Assembly: GCA_022701365.1 (NCBI GenBank) | Contig: JAKUHH010000396.1 | Coordinates: 434,001-498,000 of the forward strand | Source: Mycocentrospora acerina | Taxonomy: Eukaryota > Ascomycota > Dothideomycetes > Pleosporales | Direction of reading: 5' to 3' | Length of the DNA: 64,000 bases | In this document: positions 59,498 through 64,000 of the stretch, in pieces | How the letters are laid out: every line of letters starts with the position of its first letter | Position numbering within the stretch: the first letter of the stretch is position 1 | The notes under the pieces: model-generated | Databases searched by the model: none | Seen by the model: only the letters and a program-made list of their open reading frames with translations | What the model was told of the DNA's origin: nothing | Position numbers and translations under genes: made by a program

Positions 59498-62400
59498 GAG
59501 ATTAAGCTCAAACTGTAAGATAAAGCACAGAAAAGTTTGCTGGAGATAAGAGAAGAGTTGTAGCTTGCATAAGAGGTGATAGGAATGAGGATGGACAGCA
59601 ATGGTGGAGCAGGCCTTAATGCCAAGATGTTATCGTGCTGTACACAGCTGCGTAACGCTTAGTGACGCGTAACTGTCAGCAATACGTTCTGACAAGGCCA
59701 GTCTCTAGTTATTGTGTAGTTCTAGGTTTCTAGGGGGGCTGTACTAGAGCACAGTGCAGGGCTAAAGGATAATCTAGCTTACCTATGAAGTGCTAAACTA
59801 CTTTGAGACTAGTAAATACACCTCTGCAAAATTCTACCTTAAAATTATTGTCTATCAAGATAATTATATACTATAATTAGACTCTAATTGACATACTACG
59901 TAATCTAAGAAGAGTTCTAACAGTAGCCTAGAACAGTAGGAGCTATAGTCAACCGCTAGCTTAGACTCATCATCTTGCATAACGTCCTTAACGCGCGCCT
60001 TGCAACACTTACAAGAGAGTTTGATCTGATCCTAGCAATTAAAATCACTTTGAATCAAGTGGAATCTGCCTCTTTTGTCGCACTAATGCTGGCTCACGCC
60101 GAGCTAGAGCCTCACGAAATTTAGCTAACTGCGCCTTATCCCAAATTGGCACTGAAGACCTTTTATCTCACTGTGCCTCCTCTAGGTGTATTAAGTAACG
60201 TATTGCATAAAACATGACTAGTTTAAGAGCTCTGACTAGGATGTGCCATATTAGGAATTATTTGCATGGGCCTGTGCAGAGAAATCTTATCTATGGCTAT
60301 TCCACTGAGACCTGATGTTGTTTTCAGCGGCTCAACATAAACAATGTTGGATTTCAAGTTTCAAAACATTCACTTTTGATGACCCGAAAAGTCCCAAATT
60401 TGAGTTTAGCTTGACAGCTCTGTGCTTCATCTTCATAAAGTAACTGATAGCATTAGTTCTGGATCTGGGCATGAACCATCAACACTTAACATTCAGAGAA
60501 GTTAACTCAACCATCCCTCGCCCAGCAGTAGTATACGCGACTTTGTTTCACAGAGGTAGGTAGTAAAAGCTGGTACGTATGCGTTGTGCTTGGCAACAAT
60601 ATGATTGCAGAGCGTCTAGAAGCTACGCCAAAGAAGATTTTCGACCAAAAGGCTTGTTTTCATAGCCATAGTTCGAAACTGCGGCATCTCTAAAAATTCG
60701 CAGGCTTAAGTTTTCAAGAGTCACGCATTTCTTCAGCACGTCTTACACTTAGAGGATTAAGAGCTTACTGCTTTTTCATTGGTAGCCACTTAGGAAACAT
60801 CGATACTCTTAAACTTCTTCTTGTCTACTTACAATTCTGCAAACGCACCCGTGACATCACCATTCAAGTTGTCAATTTCTCAATCATCACAAGTCTGTCA
60901 GGTCCAAGCTAGTGTTCAGGCCAGTTACTTGGGTGGTGTTAGCCAGCGTTCGTAGTACTATCAGTCCTGAATCAAGCCTTCTACTACCATAGCTAACGGA
61001 AGTAACAGTAAATCCAGTAGTCTTTCTAGTTCATACTTTGCTAGACGCCTCAGGTGTGGCAGTAGGTCCTGCTTTCTCGCCCGCCAGGACAACAGTGCTC
61101 AGTATGGCGACGCTCAAAATATGTCACACACTTGAAATTATGCCCAACATAGTCGTCACCGTCTTGAGGTTAATCCGTCTGTACTAGGATAGACAAATCG
61201 ACTTAAACCTTTATTGCAGTGTTGCCAATACTGGGCGCATTCGATAGCGACGATAGAGGAGGAATGCGCCTGTTGTAGCATAGACCCGAGATTCAGGGAG
61301 TAGGCACAAAACACCCGGAAAAACACTGTATCAACAGTATTGTAGTACTATATTGTAGCAGGGGCGATACGTAATACTTTCCAGGTAGGAATGGCACATA
61401 ATTTCTTTCTGAAAAGGTATGATCTCTCGCTAATTTAGCAGGGATAAAATCATAAAATGTTAGGAAGGCCTAATAGAATTCAAGGGTTTTGAAATTGGCC
61501 TGTGAAAAAATGTGCTGAGTTTCTTGCTGCTGTGACCAGAAAGTATGTACTGTTGCTAATATATCCAATAAAGGAAAGTTTGGGTTGAGCGAACTGGAAG
61601 AATACTAGAACGACAGCCGAGACTATAATTCTTTTTTTAAATTACATGGTCACTTAAGAGCCATGTTTTTTTTGGCGGAAATAGATGCGAAAAAAATGTG
61701 AATTCAAACTTTTCTGATTAGAGGGGGTTCGTCTTATTGCAGTGTTAAGACGGCAGTCTCGTCGCACTACCGCTTAACCTATCAAAAGTTACTTAATTAT
61801 GCAAAATTGAACTGTCTGTACGTGTCGAACAACATCACTAAAATTAATTGTTTTGTTGCTAAGAAATCTGATATTTCTAAGTTTACGTGATACTTTTATT
61901 AGAAGAAAGATCCTTAGCAGAACACTGTGGCCATGACTTTATAGCTCTATCACTTAAGGAAGTTCATAATTTTTCGTCTGTCCCAAGGAGTATTTAGAGA
62001 AATCATTTTCTCTTACTTCTTTTCGTAAATTTTGTTTTAGTACGTTTTTGTGCCAGTTTGACGATATTTGTTTACATCGCAACTAGACACTGGTCTCGTG
62101 ACTGTACCTATCCTTTCCGTGTGTGGAATGAAAATCATAATAGCACGATCTCACAATTTTAACTCACTCAGGCCTAACCACTAAATTGTCAAGCGACTTT
62201 TGTAAGAGCGGTATTAACGAGATTGACATGCTTTTGAATTCTTACCAGAAACAAGGGCATAATCGTTACAAAAAGCTGCTTACACGTCATAAATCGCTTC
62301 AACTAAAGAAGATAATCAGATTAAGGAGCTAGAACCTTTTATTGCTGTGTTATCAATGAAGTACGTCAACGTCAACTCTATACGACAATATAACAATCAT

Positions 62401-63627
62401 GTGCCATCGTGCAGTGAAAGAAGAAACGGTATGCATCTTAATGCAATGCAGGATAGGCATTCCAAAGTCTATTAAGAGCCACCAAAAGATAGCCGAAGAA
62501 CTAGGCTTATTTTAACGTTTCTTGGGTGATACAGACGTCGAAGGAGCGGGGAAATTTTGTTGCGTACTCTATACACCGATTTAAATATATGGGGCTTACT
62601 TCAATAGAGAGTGTATAATTTTTAAAGTATGAAAACTGTTCAGGTCACATCTGAAAATGAAAACAAGTAATGTAATGAAAGATGGGCATTGGTGAAATTG
62701 TAGTAGGAGAATTGGTTGTGGAACATCGCTACACTAGCACTATTCACAAATATTGACTGCCCCGCTTCAGTTGATTTTTTTAGGTTTCCAATGCAAAAAA
62801 TCTCATGCTTTTTTTGATCGAATCAGCTTCGCAAAATTCGAGAGCTATGCATGTTACTGTCAGACAATTAAAACTGTAACTCTGTTTGCTAGAGCGCATA
62901 TCCTGAAGTATCAGTGTGTAAGCGAAATTCCAACGTTGCATTTCATCTCGGACCTTCTGTTGCACAGCGTATCGATCAAGTGACTATCAATCACCCATCA
63001 AAAGTTACATCAACTACCACTCTCGTCGTTTTAAGGTCTGATTAGCTAATAGTCATACCCACAAGCTAAATTGCTAATTTTTTGATGAATAAGGCGATGG
63101 ATGATTAACTGGACAGGTCTTTTGGATTAATCTGAGCTCAGATGATCATGAGCGTGTGAAGTATACAGGATGATCAAAGTTGTTTCAAACAAATCAATTG
63201 AGGAAGTGGGAATTCATTATCTGAGTTGTTTTTTTCTTAGGTACATGATATTATAGTGGTAACCTGAGTGCGTCAGCAAAAAGTAAGTATTATGACGTCA
63301 AGGATTCGATCTATCATAATTTCACAAAGGCTTGTTCAAGTCGGAATGCCAACCCTCACTATGGAATTACCATTATTGTTAAATTTGGGCCAGAGCTAAC
63401 CTTTCTTTGGCATGCAACACCACATGAGCTTTGATAACGTGGACACTGGTTGTGCACATTTCTGTCAGTGTTGGCTCCATGCCAAGGTGAGTCAACCGGC
63501 TTGAGAAAACTCAACAGTACATAAATGCGACCTATGGCCACTTAAAGCTATAGTTAACACAAAGTAAATTCTAGTTCGTTTCTTCTTACCTTGGTTCAAT
63601 CAAATCATCGAATCGTTGCTTCTTTAG
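59498..63627. other. AT-rich gene-poor block, possible degraded repeats
   Basis: About 4.1 kb with stops in all frames and TA-rich composition. No gene or RNA is supported. The part at about 60000-60200 keeps moderately GC-rich coding-like minus-strand stretches (Arg/Ala/Glu-rich, for example LAKFREALARREPALVRQKR read across 60130-60070), which may be a remnant of a transposase or other gene, but I cannot assign it. No terminal repeats could be defined. Confidence 0.4.
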
Positions 63628-64000
63628 GTTCATCGACGCACCTCATTTGTGGAATATGCCTCACAAGATTCGCTATAATGCATCCATCGAAGCAAACAGC
63701 CAGTGGTACGGAAAACTTGTCATTGGCAATATCGGTTACGAATCTGGAGATGCGGTCATAATCAACAAGTTTCTATGCCTTAAATTCAAGCATCCGATTA
63801 TCGATACGGGTAATCTCGTCGCCGATTTACTTACTACACCTTGGCAGAGTGTGTCAACAGAAGTCGTTTCTAGTAAAAAGATCGACAATAGCATGGCCGA
63901 GTCTGTTATCAAGTTGTTGTTCTCCGAAAATTACACTTTCAACCAGAATGTGGACACGATTAACATTGGAATCAATGGGGACTTGACAAGCAACAATTCC
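63628..64000 (+). CDS. Partial unrecognised coding exon at right edge
   Basis: A frame open from about 63575 runs to the window edge without a stop (at least 124 codons from 63629). Its composition differs sharply from the surrounding AT-rich DNA: balanced GC, varied codons, and a plausible soluble beta-rich protein (for example QWYGKLVIGNIGYESGDAV and LVADLLTTPWQSVSTEVV). Position 63627 ends a TCTTTAG acceptor, so this may be an internal exon. Otherwise the first ATG in frame is at 63656. I do not recognise the family. The rest lies outside the window. Confidence 0.45.

Noticed and set aside
61720..61800. tRNA-like minus-strand stretch with paired CGAGACTGCCGTCTT region
   Set aside because: A partial stem is visible, but no complete cloverleaf or intact A and B boxes; it could be part of a degraded repeat.

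Overview
The window is nuclear DNA of a filamentous ascomycete. Introns are short (about 45-60 nt) with GT...CTAAC/CTGAC...AG signals, genes are densely packed on both strands, and the content is fungal: Mediator subunit Med10, DEAD-box helicase Dbp8, a Bor1-type transporter, a cell-wall-integrity MAPKK, a HET-domain relic and a lone dispersed 5S rRNA gene. A Dothideomycete, probably of the order Pleosporales, is my best guess from overall gene style. That is inference; nothing here proves the species. No prokaryotic, CRISPR or organellar features were seen.

Layout. 1-5.9 kb: the 5' part of an unrecognised gene on the minus strand, then about 5 kb of GC-balanced sequence with no convincing gene. 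5.9-19.3 kb: a compact housekeeping block with a pisatin-demethylase-like P450 (+), Dbp8 (-), a SET-domain protein (-), a HCO3-/borate transporter (+), Med10 (-) and a PXA-domain protein (+) with a 967-nt last intron. 19.3-29.5 kb: an intron-containing tRNA-Ile, a CENP-B/Psq-type DNA-binding protein (-), the GTPase Rbg1/DRG1 (-, seven exons) and, divergently, cysteine dioxygenase (+). 29.5-40.2 kb: an AT-rich, gene-poor stretch with a decayed Ulp1-like peptidase, two intact secreted enzymes (a class-3 lipase/feruloyl-esterase-like protein and an endopolygalacturonase) and a 9-bp minisatellite of about 35.6 near-perfect copies. 40.5-52.1 kb: a 1426-residue surface protein on the minus strand (signal peptide, S33 hydrolase, about 380 residues of Ser-rich stalk, several repeat blocks, GPI-type tail), then cytosolic Phe-tRNA synthetase beta (-) and the MAPKK Mkk1/2 (-). 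52.1-64 kb: after a long GC-rich upstream region, a second AT-rich compartment with a 5S rRNA gene, a decayed HET-domain gene, a mutated 5S copy, a small divergent kinase and a partial exon running off the right edge.

How it fits together. The housekeeping genes lie in GC-balanced segments and show no operon-like logic; neighbours share only short divergent or convergent spacers. The AT-rich segments hold relics and lineage-specific genes, and their mutation pattern (C-to-T and G-to-A differences between the two 5S copies, frameshifts and stops in the HET and Ulp1 relics) fits repeat-induced point mutation plus decay. The plant-wall-degrading enzymes sit in one AT-rich block, as is common in plant-associated fungi. 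The most unusual object is the GPI-type hydrolase with a mucin-like stalk. All multi-exon models below were assembled by hand from splice consensus, frame continuity and family resemblance, not from transcripts.
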